A stretch of DNA of 64,000 bases from NCBI RefSeq assembly GCF_963666665.1, contig NZ_OY762999.1, forward strand, positions 2,609,501-2,673,500, written 5' to 3'. The translations under genes were made by a program, and so were the position numbers. Below are positions 1 through 8,022 of the stretch, one piece after another. Position 1 is the stretch's first letter, and each line of letters begins with the position of its first letter. This DNA is from Maridesulfovibrio sp. GTDB taxonomy: Bacteria > Desulfobacterota > Desulfovibrionia > Desulfovibrionales > Desulfovibrionaceae. The notes under the pieces are model-generated. The model worked only from the letters and a program-made list of their open reading frames with translations, made no database searches and was not told the DNA's origin.

Positions 1-347
1 GTACCGGAGTTAACCATGCGTACCATCTCGATGGAAGGAACCATTTTAATGATCTCTTCTGCCAGCTCGATTTCACCGGGGCAGGGAGCGCCGTAGCTTG
101 CACCCATGTCTACAGCCTTATGAGCAGCTTCTTTGATCGCTTCATAGCCGTGACCGAGCATCATCGGGCCCCAGCTCATGACATAGTCGATAAGTTCCTG
201 ACCATCCACGGACCACATGCGGCTGCCTTCAGCCTTTTCGATGAAAAGAGGATCGCAACCAACAGATTTGCAGGCGCGGACAGGGCTGTTTACACCGCCG
301 GGCAGCAGTTCCTGTGCCTTATTAAAAAGTTCAGATGATGAAGCCAT
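1..347 (-). CDS. hemL: Glutamate-1-semialdehyde 2,1-aminomutase, N-terminal part
   Basis: This PLP enzyme turns glutamate-1-semialdehyde into 5-aminolevulinate, the first committed tetrapyrrole precursor. Only the first 115 codons are present; the gene runs off the left edge. The visible N-terminus carries the family pattern [12 protein letters not shown] (residues 14-25), followed by [14 protein letters not shown] and a stretch ending in MVRMVNSGT, which leads into the PLP-phosphate binding region. The ATG at 345-347 is preceded by AAGGA. It lies 106 bp downstream of a siroheme decarboxylase-like gene on the same strand, so the two probably form a haem-biosynthesis operon. The PLP lysine lies outside the window. 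Confidence 0.95.
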   Translation of the reverse strand, partial: MASSSELFNKAQELLPGGVNSPVRACKSVGCDPLFIEKAEGSRMWSVDGQELIDYVMSWGPMMLGHGYEAIKEAAHKAVDMGASYGAPCPGEIELAEEIIKMVPSIEMVRMVNSG

Positions 348-453
348 TTCGAAATTCCTTTTGATGCGCTACGCGCTTTTTAATTGATAAATTTCGCCAC
401 TGGAGGGCGGTATACTCTACGGGTAAGTTGAGTTTTTGAGCCCCGTATTAAAT

Positions 454-939
454 TTATTTTTCTTCAAAATAGACCATTGAGGTCTTTTTCAACTCTTTGA
501 GACTGCGCAGGATGCAGTGATCGGTAATCCCGGTCTGCTCCATGAGTTCGGCTACTACATTTTTACAATCATCCGCGGCTTTGCCGTGGATCATTGTGTA
601 GAGGTTGTACGGCCAATCTTCGTAAGTGAGTCGCAGGTAACAATGGCTGATTTCCGGACGTGCGGCCATGAATTCGCCGACCTTTTCCGGATCCTGATCT
701 TCAGTAACCCGCCACGCAACCATGGCATTTGCGCCATATCCGGCCTTCTGGTGACGGAGAGTTGCTCCGAAACGACGGATGATCTTGTCATCCTTAAGAC
801 GACTTAAAAGGTCCAGCACTTCCTGCTCGGAACAGCCTACCTGCTCGGCAATGTCTGCATAAGGAGTTGCACTCCAGGAAAGGTTGGTTCCCGCCAGCGC
901 CAGAATATTATGCTCAAGTTCAGTAAATTTTTTTGCCAT
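454..939 (-). CDS. Siroheme decarboxylase subunit (AhbA/AhbB type, Lrp/AsnC-like)
   Basis: This 161-residue protein has an N-terminal winged-helix of Lrp/AsnC type (about residues 5-60) and a C-terminal ferredoxin-like domain. The combination RRFGATLRHQKAGYGANAM (residues 55-73) and SHCYLRLTYEDWPYN (about 97-111) is typical of the AhbA/AhbB/NirD-G-H-L proteins. These decarboxylate siroheme to didecarboxysiroheme in the alternative haem pathway of sulfate reducers and archaea. I cannot decide between AhbA and AhbB from the sequence alone. The start at 939 has AAGGATGG just upstream. Its position before hemL supports a role in haem synthesis rather than as an amino-acid-responsive regulator, the usual misannotation. 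Confidence 0.85.
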   Translation of the reverse strand: MAKKFTELEHNILALAGTNLSWSATPYADIAEQVGCSEQEVLDLLSRLKDDKIIRRFGATLRHQKAGYGANAMVAWRVTEDQDPEKVGEFMAARPEISHCYLRLTYEDWPYNLYTMIHGKAADDCKNVVAELMEQTGITDHCILRSLKELKKTSMVYFEEK

Positions 940-1057
940 ATCCCATCCTTGGTCTTTTCTTTGGTCAGCCCTTGATACCCGTATATTGTTTGATCCTCAA
1001 GTGCTGAGACAGAAATATTTCTTTTGTCCGGCCCGCCCGAAGAAGACACTTCATTTT

Positions 1058-1071
1058 TTGACTTAAGTCAT
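1058..1071. promoter_or_regulatory. FNR/CRP-type palindromic site upstream of the HAO-like operon
   Basis: TTGACTTAAGTCAT has the 5-4-5 layout of FNR/CRP-family boxes. The core TGACTTAAGTCA is a perfect 12-bp palindrome, with one mismatch in the outermost pair. It sits about 140 bp before the tetrahaem cytochrome start and about 120 bp before the divergent decarboxylase gene, so it could serve either. Assignment to an HcpR/FNR-like regulator is inference. Confidence 0.45.
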
Positions 1072-1210
1072 AGATTAAAAATCACAACCATGAGATATTG
1101 GCAGTAGTGCAATCTTTTTATTTTCAATCAAGGAGGTTTGGTGGTTCTGATTTATTCTATGGAATTAGTATCTTAGAGATAACTCCTAACAGCATGGAGG
1201 TGACTGAACA

Positions 1211-1780
1211 ATGCCGGTAAACCCTAAAAAGAAAGGGGAAGGCGGATTCAGTCGCAGATGGCGTTGGGGAGTTGTATCGGGATTCTTGATTGCAGTGGTT
1301 ATGGTTCTCACGTCAGGTTACATGGTTAACGTCACAAACACGGACGTATTCTGCCAGACCTGCCATGCCATGAAACCATTCCGGGCCTCATGGCAAACAT
1401 CCGTGCATGGGGGGCAGAACCCGCAGGGCTTCGCAGCACAATGCGTTGACTGCCATCTGCCGCACGGAAACTTCGTGGAATATATGACCACGAAAGCCTA
1501 CACCGGAACCCGCGACATAATCATGAATCTCTACATCGACCCAGCCGAGTACGACTGGGCCGCCAATGCAGAGAAGAACCGGCTCAAATTCACCTATGAC
1601 AATGCCTGCAGGCACTGCCATATAAAGCTTGAGCCAGTCGGTGTTAAACCGGGTGCTCTTCTCGCCCACCGGGCTTATCTCTACGGACAGACCGATAAGA
1701 AATGCGCAAGTTGTCACCCGCATGTCGGTCATAAAGACATGATTGAAATGGCTAACAAGTTCTTTAACAAGGACTTATGA
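1211..1780 (+). CDS. NapC/NrfH-family tetrahaem cytochrome c (HaoC/NrfH-like quinol dehydrogenase)
   Basis: A 189-residue membrane-anchored cytochrome that should take electrons from menaquinol and pass them to a periplasmic partner. One N-terminal transmembrane helix (about residues 20-40) is followed by four CXXCH haem sites: CQTCH, CVDCH, CRHCH and CASCH. The pattern CQTCHAMKPF is typical of NapC/NrfH proteins. GGAGG lies 10 nt before the ATG. The stop is 18 bp before the octahaem HAO-like gene, which is the gene order known for HaoC-HaoA pairs, so I favour a HaoC-like role over true NrfH. No NrfA-type pentahaem nitrite reductase is seen here. Confidence 0.85.
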   Translation: MPVNPKKKGEGGFSRRWRWGVVSGFLIAVVMVLTSGYMVNVTNTDVFCQTCHAMKPFRASWQTSVHGGQNPQGFAAQCVDCHLPHGNFVEYMTTKAYTGTRDIIMNLYIDPAEYDWAANAEKNRLKFTYDNACRHCHIKLEPVGVKPGALLAHRAYLYGQTDKKCASCHPHVGHKDMIEMANKFFNKDL

Positions 1781-1798
1781 TTCCAACTGGGGGTAATC

Positions 1799-3151
1799 AT
1801 GTTGAAACAGATGGTTAAAGTTATGACGATTGCAATGGCAATCGTGATGTCTGCAGCAGTATGTTTTGCCGCAGACGCACCTTTCCCCAACCTTGCACCG
1901 AAAGAACTGGTTGTGAAAAGGGGATTTTCCAAAGAAGCTACAAACTGTATTGAGTGTCACGCCAAAAAGACACCCGGAATCGTCGAAAACTGGAAAATGG
2001 GTAAAATGGCTCACGCCACCGTTTCCTGTTACGACTGCCATGTTGTTGAGAAAAGCTCACCCATGGCGAGCCAGTGTGAAGGTATTAAGGGAACAAACAT
2101 TTACATTTCACCTATGGTGTCATCCAAAACATGTTCCCGCTGCCACCCGCAGGAAGTTGACCAGTTCCTTAAGAGCGGTCATGCAAAGCTGGCAGGCGCA
2201 CCGGTCATAGACAACAAGAACTTCCAGAAACTGATGTACTACTATGAAGGCGGCGTCTTCATGGGTGTTAAGGAAGGCTCATTGCCGAGTATTTCTTCCC
2301 GCGCATCAGGCTGTCAGGTTTGCCACGGAACTCAGGTTGAACTCGGCCCGGACAACAAGCCTACCAACCTTACCTGGCCCGGCGGCGTTGGTACCCGCTA
2401 TCCCGATGGTTCTATCGGAACCTGTACCGTCTGCCACACCAGACACCAATTCTCCATTGTAGAAGCACGCAAGCCCGCAGCTTGTGGCGCCTGTCACCTC
2501 GGCCCTGACCATCCGCAGAAAGAAATCTACGAAGAATCCAAACATGGCCAGTTCTTTGAAGCTCATGGCGAAGAATGGAAATGGGACAGTGCTCCCGACA
2601 CTTGGCAGCCCGGCGACTATGAAGCACCGACCTGTGCTGTCTGCCACATGTCCGGTATCGGCGAACTCAACACCACCCACAACGTCAACGAACGTCTGAA
2701 GTGGGATCTCATGCATAAGAAGAGCGTGATCCGCAGCGGCGAACGCGGCGATGGCGAAAAGGGCGACAAGCTCATGCGTAAAGTCTGCGCAAACTGCCAT
2801 GGCAAGACCCACACCGACGCTCAGCGCAAAGTCCTTGACGGCGCTGTAGAGCTCTACAATGCATATTGGGACGGCGCTGTGAAGATGAAGAAGGAACTTG
2901 CTGACAAGAACCTCCTGATCAAGGATGATCCTTGGAACGATGGATTCCAGGAACTGGAATACTATCTCTGGCACCATGCAGGTCGTCGAGCACGTCACGG
3001 TACCGCAATGAATGGTCCTGACTATTCACACTGGCACGGTTTCTTCCAGGTCTTCCAGATCTATAAGGACATGGAAAAACTCTATGAATACCGCATTAAA
3101 AACGGTAAAATTGAGGAACTGTCTCATGTAATGAGTACCGGTCCCCTCTAG
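1799..3151 (+). CDS. Octahaem HAO-like cytochrome c (hydroxylamine oxidoreductase family)
   Basis: A 450-residue exported protein with a signal peptide (residues 1-24, ending CFA-AD) and eight CXXCH motifs: CIECH, CYDCH, CSRCH, CQVCH, CTVCH, CGACH, CAVCH and CANCH. The count, spacing and C-terminal block with [11 protein letters not shown] and DYSHWHG match the HAO family. In non-nitrifying anaerobes, members of this family act with a NrfH-like partner and probably reduce nitrite or hydroxylamine. The C-terminal membrane anchor of some nitrifier proteins is absent. Whether the tyrosine that crosslinks the P460 haem is present needs an alignment; the tyrosine in DYSHWHG is the place to look. 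The partner gene lies directly upstream and a strong terminator follows. Confidence 0.85.
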   Translation: MLKQMVKVMTIAMAIVMSAAVCFAADAPFPNLAPKELVVKRGFSKEATNCIECHAKKTPGIVENWKMGKMAHATVSCYDCHVVEKSSPMASQCEGIKGTNIYISPMVSSKTCSRCHPQEVDQFLKSGHAKLAGAPVIDNKNFQKLMYYYEGGVFMGVKEGSLPSISSRASGCQVCHGTQVELGPDNKPTNLTWPGGVGTRYPDGSIGTCTVCHTRHQFSIVEARKPAACGACHLGPDHPQKEIYEESKHGQFFEAHGEEWKWDSAPDTWQPGDYEAPTCAVCHMSGIGELNTTHNVNERLKWDLMHKKSVIRSGERGDGEKGDKLMRKVCANCHGKTHTDAQRKVLDGAVELYNAYWDGAVKMKKELADKNLLIKDDPWNDGFQELEYYLWHHAGRRARHGTAMNGPDYSHWHGFFQVFQIYKDMEKLYEYRIKNGKIEELSHVMSTGPL

Positions 3152-3182
3152 GCCGCTTTGATTGTAATTAAGAATGCACGCT

Positions 3183-3213
3183 GCCCCCGGATGAAAGTCC
3201 GGGGGCTTTTTTT
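3183..3213 (+). terminator. Rho-independent terminator after the HAO-like operon
   Basis: A 9-bp stem GCCCCCGGA / TCCGGGGGC with a 6-nt loop, followed by seven T residues, 31 bp after the stop codon. Confidence 0.93.
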
Positions 3214-3255
3214 AGAAACGTTGAAAAACCTCAAGATGCTAAAAATCGAAACCAA

Positions 3256-3624
3256 TCAGGACAATTCACCCACCACTTTCTCCAGCATCTCATCCGCTGC
3301 TGCAAGCACGTCTTTGATCTCCTGAGGAGTTGCATTATCGATATGGATTCCGCAAGCCACTGCGACAGTGCAATTACATGCAGTTGCCAGCGCATGTGAA
3401 ATTTTTCGAGCTAACTCATCTTCTTTATGTCCGCAAACGGTCAGCAGGGAAACAGAGCTGTCGACCTTTTCCCGATCACGCAATCCGGCATGCGGAACTG
3501 CCAAGGCAACGGCACCGATATGCGGTTCATCCCCGCCGTAAAGGCTCACGTTGAGATCTTTGCCCATGCGCTCGATGGTCATGATCAAGGTAAAACGAGA
3601 AGTTGTTTTTTCAATACGGAGCAT
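3256..3624 (-). CDS. LpdD-like small protein (prenylated-flavin chaperone / decarboxylase subunit family)
   Basis: A 122-residue soluble protein. I place the start at the internal ATG at 3624 because AAAAGGAC precedes it; the longer ORF from 3660 lacks a ribosome binding site. The segment GGDEPHIGAVALAVPH followed by a VSLLTVCGHKEDELA stretch resembles the LpdD family, small proteins linked to UbiD-type prenylated-FMN decarboxylases such as gallate decarboxylase. No UbiD (LpdC) or UbiX (LpdB) gene lies in the window, so it is either an orphan or works in trans. Assigned from remembered family features, not a search. Confidence 0.6.
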   Translation of the reverse strand: MLRIEKTTSRFTLIMTIERMGKDLNVSLYGGDEPHIGAVALAVPHAGLRDREKVDSSVSLLTVCGHKEDELARKISHALATACNCTVAVACGIHIDNATPQEIKDVLAAADEMLEKVVGELS

Positions 3625-3813
3625 AATATTGTCCTTTTCTAGAAATTCCTGAAACAACATAAGGATATACGTCTGTCCCTATCCACGCAATTTTTCTTTT
3701 TCATTATCGATAAACCCCTTTCATTTTTGAACAGGTTGCCAAATTTTCATGGGAGAGGTAACTTATATTTGATTTCGAATTCACGCTGATTGTAACTGCC
3801 AAGGAGATAATAA

Positions 3814-4803
3814 ATGAAAATAGCAGTAATCGGAGCCGGGGCATGGGGAACCACCCTTGCAAATACTCTGGCCAAAAAAGGACATGACACCCACCTCTGG
3901 GTCCGCGAACAAGAACTTTGCGACGAGATAACCAATACCGGATACAACTCGGTCTTTCTTCCTGATTTCAAACTTTCCCCGGACCTGAAATGCAGCAGCG
4001 ATCCGCAGCAGGTTATGCAGGATGCGGACTACTTCCTTCTCGTAGTGCCCAGCCAATTCCTGCGCAGTGCCCTCGCTGACATGAAGCAGTACTTTCCGCA
4101 AAATCCAGCTGTTATCTGCGCCAGCAAAGGTATTGAACTGAATACCGGAGCACCAATGTCACAGGTGGTCTATGAATCATTGGAAGGGTTGAACCCAAGA
4201 TTTGCTCATCTCTCAGGCCCCACCTTTGCTTATGAGCTAAGTGCTGAACTTCCGACCTCCATCGTGCTCGGCTGCGAAGATGAAAAACTTGCCGCTGAAG
4301 TACAGGATATTTTCTCTACCTCGTATTTACGAATCTACACCAACCCCGATTACCGGGGAGTGGAACTTGGCGGTGCCATTAAAAACATCATGGCTATTGC
4401 CGCAGGTATGGCCGACGGATTAAAATTCGGGCATAACACACGTGCAGCCCTGATCACCCGCGGAATTGCTGAAATGAGCAGACTGGGTGAAGCCATGGGC
4501 GCACAGGCTTCCACATTCATGGGACTTTCCGGCATGGGAGACCTTGTGCTAACCTGCACCGGCGACCTCTCCCGGAACAGGCAGGTAGGATTAAAGCTCG
4601 GTCAGGGAATGAAACTGAGCGAAATTCTGAAAATGCGTATGGTGGCTGAAGGTGTAAAAACAACTGAGTCGGTTTATTTTCTGGCAAAGAAATTGGGAGT
4701 GGAGCTTCCGATAACCGAACAGGTCTACAAAATCCTATACGAAGACAAAGATCCCGCCACCGCTGTTTGCGACCTGATGAACCGTGACCTCAAGGCGGAA
4801 TAA
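3814..4803 (+). CDS. gpsA: NAD(P)H-dependent glycerol-3-phosphate dehydrogenase
   Basis: This cytoplasmic enzyme reduces dihydroxyacetone phosphate to sn-glycerol-3-phosphate for phospholipid synthesis. The 329-residue length is normal. The N-terminus has the Rossmann motif GAGAWGTTLA (residues 7-16), and the catalytic part includes GVELGGAIKNIMAIAAG and LSGMGDLVLTCTGDLSRNR. AAGGAG lies 7 nt before the ATG. A small lipoprotein gene follows after 15 bp and ends in a shared terminator, so they are probably co-transcribed. Confidence 0.97.
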   Translation: MKIAVIGAGAWGTTLANTLAKKGHDTHLWVREQELCDEITNTGYNSVFLPDFKLSPDLKCSSDPQQVMQDADYFLLVVPSQFLRSALADMKQYFPQNPAVICASKGIELNTGAPMSQVVYESLEGLNPRFAHLSGPTFAYELSAELPTSIVLGCEDEKLAAEVQDIFSTSYLRIYTNPDYRGVELGGAIKNIMAIAAGMADGLKFGHNTRAALITRGIAEMSRLGEAMGAQASTFMGLSGMGDLVLTCTGDLSRNRQVGLKLGQGMKLSEILKMRMVAEGVKTTESVYFLAKKLGVELPITEQVYKILYEDKDPATAVCDLMNRDLKAE

Positions 4804-4818
4804 CTTAAGGAGTGTTTA

Positions 4819-5097
4819 ATGAAAAAAACTCTTTTACTGACCGCGGCCTTGTTGATGCTCGGAGGATGCGGATCATGGCATAACCCGAATATTGCCGACC
4901 CGGCCAAAGAAAAGGAAATTTTTAAGATCGATCGGGAATTCTGCGAAAACCAGAACCAGCAGAATGTTCCTGTTGGAGCACAGACTGATGACGCACCACC
5001 GGAACCGACCACTTACGAAGCCGAGTTTTCGGAAAACTACGCTTATGAAACGACATTTGAAGAATGCATGCAAAAGCGCGGCTGGATCAAAAAATAG
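4819..5097 (+). CDS. Small lipoprotein of unknown function
   Basis: A 92-residue protein with a lipoprotein signal peptide: MKKTLLLTAALLML, then a lipobox with the modified cysteine at residue 17 (LGGC). The mature part is acidic, with Cys42 and Cys84 that could form a disulfide. AAGGAG lies before the ATG and the gene sits 15 bp after gpsA. I do not recognise a family. Confidence 0.8.
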   Translation: MKKTLLLTAALLMLGGCGSWHNPNIADPAKEKEIFKIDREFCENQNQQNVPVGAQTDDAPPEPTTYEAEFSENYAYETTFEECMQKRGWIKK

Positions 5098-5106
5098 TAA
5101 TTAATG

Positions 5107-5142
5107 AAAAATCCCCTTCGCAGTACTGCGGAGGGGATTTTT
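5107..5142 (+). terminator. Terminator after gpsA-lipoprotein
   Basis: AAAATCCCC pairs with GGGGATTTT around an inner CGCAGTACTGCG palindrome, and a T run follows. Confidence 0.92.
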
Positions 5143-5179
5143 GCTTCCGCACAGCAGTTTGCTATGTTAAATATCGAAT

Positions 5180-6007
5180 ATGCCCAGCAAAATCAAACTA
5201 CGACTTTTCAAGCAAGCTGTAATCTCACTGACTATCGTATTTCTCTTTATATCTCCAGCGACAAAAGCAGATGATTCTTCTTTGCTTGTTTCCGGACAAA
5301 TGGACTGGCTTCCTTTTCTGATGAAAGATGAGGCTGGGAAAGTATACGGACTGATGTATGAGATATTAGAAAAAGCAGTCCATAAAAACGGATATACACT
5401 GGAATACCGCGACTTGCCGTGGAAACGGGCAGTCATTTCATTGGAAAAAGGAAAACTGGACATCATTTGCGGCATATTCTGGAACGAAAGCAGAGCACAA
5501 AAGTTCCTGTTTTCTCCGCCAATTTTGCGGAATGAACTGCACATCTTCACCAACAAACCATTTAAACTGGAAAAACTGATCGACCTGCAAGGTAAAACTG
5601 GAGACCACATAAGAGGTGGCAGTTACGGGGATATTTTTGACAATTTCATAGAGTCAGGCGAGGCCCGTTTCGTAGAAGTTACTGACGACAACACAGCCAT
5701 AAACAGACTCGTTAGAGGATACTCGGATTTTTTCATCGGCACCTATATCGATACCAAGATCAAACTTTCAAAACGCGGTCTGGAGCAGTCCATAATAGCC
5801 CTGCCCTATGTTGTAGACACAGTAAATGTATATTTTGCCTATCCGAATAAGGGCAAAAAGTTTCATTTATATGAACAGATCAACCAGACCCTTGAACAAA
5901 TGCAGCACAGCGGAGAAATATCCGGGCTAATCCAGCAATACTTCAATGGAACGGAAATTAATCCGCGAAGAGTGCTTTTTACACCGGAAGAACTGCGTGC
6001 CCCCTAA
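5180..6007 (+). CDS. Periplasmic solute-binding protein, family 3 (amino-acid-type)
   Basis: A 275-residue exported protein with a signal peptide (about residues 1-30). It has the two-lobed bacterial family-3 fold: MDWLPFLMKDEAGKVYGLMYE near the start, LEKGKLDIICGIFWNESRAQKF (about 91-112), and RLVRGYSDFFIGTY in the second lobe. Such proteins bind amino acids or similar small molecules. No ABC permease or ATPase is nearby, so it may be an orphan sensor-type or scavenging protein. No clear Shine-Dalgarno precedes the ATG. The stop overlaps the convergent cheV stop by a few bases, with no terminator between. Confidence 0.85.
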   Translation: MPSKIKLRLFKQAVISLTIVFLFISPATKADDSSLLVSGQMDWLPFLMKDEAGKVYGLMYEILEKAVHKNGYTLEYRDLPWKRAVISLEKGKLDIICGIFWNESRAQKFLFSPPILRNELHIFTNKPFKLEKLIDLQGKTGDHIRGGSYGDIFDNFIESGEARFVEVTDDNTAINRLVRGYSDFFIGTYIDTKIKLSKRGLEQSIIALPYVVDTVNVYFAYPNKGKKFHLYEQINQTLEQMQHSGEISGLIQQYFNGTEINPRRVLFTPEELRAP

Positions 6008-6963
6008 ATCTGCTGTCGCTTAGCCCTGTACTTTTCAATCAGACTGATGGCACGGCCGGTAAGTTCGTTAAATTCGGGTTTGGTGATCTGGTCGTCCGCT
6101 TTGACCGCCTCACCCTTATGGTAAAGTCCCTTGGTTATCAAAGAAGAAAAAAGAATTACGGGCAGGCAGGAAAGGTCTGCATGTTCCTTGATATTTCTAG
6201 TCAAGGTATAGCCGTCCATCTGGGGCATCTCAATATCTGAAACGACAATATCAATTACGTTTTTAATTGAACCGCCGTCCTGTTTGGCTTCAGTATTAAT
6301 TTCTTTAAGCGCATCCAAAGCTTCCTGACCGTTGGTGTAGAGCTTGACCTCAAAATTGGCGGATTCAAAATTTTTATTAAGCAGGGCACGCACTGAGACA
6401 GAATCGTCCACCAGAACAGCAGTCATCTTTTCCGGGGCCGTATAAACCTTACCGTCGCTCCGTTCAGCCATTTCAGGATCAAGTTCACCCAGAATGCGCT
6501 CAAGGTCGATCATGAGCACAAAACGCTCATCAAGATGCACTGTACCGGTAATGCAGTTGGTATCAAGATCAGCTATATACTTGTTTGGTGTCTTCAAATC
6601 TCCCCAGCCGATACGATGAATCTGAGTCACCCCGGTAACCAGAAAGCCTGTGATTACATTGTTTATCTCGGTAACAACGATAAGCTCGTACTCGGACTCC
6701 TTGCGCTCAATACCGAGCCAGACCGCCAGATCGATAACCGGAAGAATGATATCACGCAGGGACATTGTCCCGAGATAGCTGGGATGAGGCGCGCCTTCAG
6801 CTGCCTCGAGGCCGTCCGGAGCCTCGACAACTTCAAGCACTTTTGCCACGTTTATACCGAAATAGTCACGATCATCAGCACCACCGTCGACCTCATCTAT
6901 AAAAAACTCAATAATCTCGAACTCGTTAGTCCCGGTATCCAGTAATATTTCATTATCCCGCAT
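6004..6963 (-). CDS. cheV: Chemotaxis coupling protein CheV (CheW-REC)
   Basis: A 319-residue cytoplasmic adaptor that couples chemoreceptors to CheA, with a receiver domain that can be phosphorylated. The CheW-like domain spans about residues 12-165 (DYFGINVAKVLEVVEAP and a GYLVTGV-like core). The receiver domain spans about 180-310, with the acidic pair in VLVDDSVS, the phospho-acceptor aspartate in VVSDIEMPQMDG and the conserved lysine in ITKPEF. GGGAG lies 7 nt before the ATG. No other che genes are nearby. Confidence 0.95.
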   Translation of the reverse strand: MRDNEILLDTGTNEFEIIEFFIDEVDGGADDRDYFGINVAKVLEVVEAPDGLEAAEGAPHPSYLGTMSLRDIILPVIDLAVWLGIERKESEYELIVVTEINNVITGFLVTGVTQIHRIGWGDLKTPNKYIADLDTNCITGTVHLDERFVLMIDLERILGELDPEMAERSDGKVYTAPEKMTAVLVDDSVSVRALLNKNFESANFEVKLYTNGQEALDALKEINTEAKQDGGSIKNVIDIVVSDIEMPQMDGYTLTRNIKEHADLSCLPVILFSSLITKGLYHKGEAVKADDQITKPEFNELTGRAISLIEKYRAKRQQI

Positions 6964-7195
6964 ATGGTGACTCCCTCAAAAATCAATCCCGAATTCTGCC
7001 AGATTTCCGCATAGACTTATATTGTAAATCCCAACACGTACTATTTCAAGGTATTACCTTTTTTTTAAGAATAAATACACCTATTCTTGTTCTCCCAAAA
7101 ACGCCAAGTCAATAAGCACGCCTTGTTATTGCTAGGATATACGTATTGATATACAACTGATGCAAAATATCGGGAATACAACTTAAGGGGTATTT

Positions 7196-7834
7196 ATGTT
7201 AAAAAAATCCGGCCTTGTAAAACTCTTTTGTCTTTGTCTGTTCATTTTTTTATACGGTTGCGCCGCCCATGAAACCAAACCGACTGTCCCCATAACAGTG
7301 TTCAACCCTACCCCCGGATCATTTAATGTTCAGGTTGTGCTTTTCGATCTCAAGGGAAACGGACTTCCTCAAAAAGTTGAGGCCGGTGTGGTTCCGATTG
7401 AGCAGAACCTGATTCAAGCCCTTGAGGGAATAGGCTACAGCTACGATCCTGACGGCAATGCCAATTATATGATCGAAGCACGCATAGGTTCAATCTCCCC
7501 GAAACTTGCCGCCGCCGGAGAATCAGAGCGGGTCGGATTTGCATACGACGGCTTCTACGGTGATCCCTTTTTCGCAGACTACCCGGTGCTGATTAATGAA
7601 TGGACCCCGGAGATACAGCGTATCCGCAGCGGTCCCAACTCCTGCTTCATTACCATGCAGGTTCTGGTCAAGGAATCAAAGGCCGGACGAGACTCCGTAG
7701 TCTACCATGGTACCCCGCGTCCCATGGAGGTCCCCTATGAACTGGGCTGCCCCTTTTCAAAGTGCGGCCAGGGAACCAATCAGGCACTCACTGCATACTT
7801 GCTGGAAGTTTTTTCAAAGTCAGCCCGTAATTGA
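7196..7834 (+). CDS. Lipoprotein of unknown function
   Basis: A 212-residue protein with a lipoprotein signal peptide (LFIFLYGC, modified cysteine at about residue 22). AAGGGG precedes the ATG. The mature part has alternating strands, including a stretch ending EARIGSISPKLAAAG and a C-terminal CPFSKCGQGTNQAL with a CxxxC pair. It is reminiscent of small outer-membrane lipoproteins of the YajG/DUF4136 kind, but I cannot assign a family. It stands alone with about 190 bp of untranslated sequence on each side. Confidence 0.75.
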   Translation: MLKKSGLVKLFCLCLFIFLYGCAAHETKPTVPITVFNPTPGSFNVQVVLFDLKGNGLPQKVEAGVVPIEQNLIQALEGIGYSYDPDGNANYMIEARIGSISPKLAAAGESERVGFAYDGFYGDPFFADYPVLINEWTPEIQRIRSGPNSCFITMQVLVKESKAGRDSVVYHGTPRPMEVPYELGCPFSKCGQGTNQALTAYLLEVFSKSARN

Positions 7835-8022
7835 AAAATATACAAACTTGCAAGAATTTAAACAGATCAATATACTCGCCCCTCTCAAAGTGAAGCGGAA
7901 TCCCCTGTGCGGGGGGATGATGATTTTGTGCTGCAATTTTACTTTGCGGAAAGCAGCCGAAATCTCGAAAAAAAAGAATTAAAATTCAAGCTTTTGGATT
8001 AAGGGATAAGGGAAGGTAAGGA

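Noticed and set aside
454..939. Lrp/AsnC amino-acid regulator
   Set aside because: Conserved siroheme decarboxylase motifs and the hemL neighbour fit AhbA/AhbB better.
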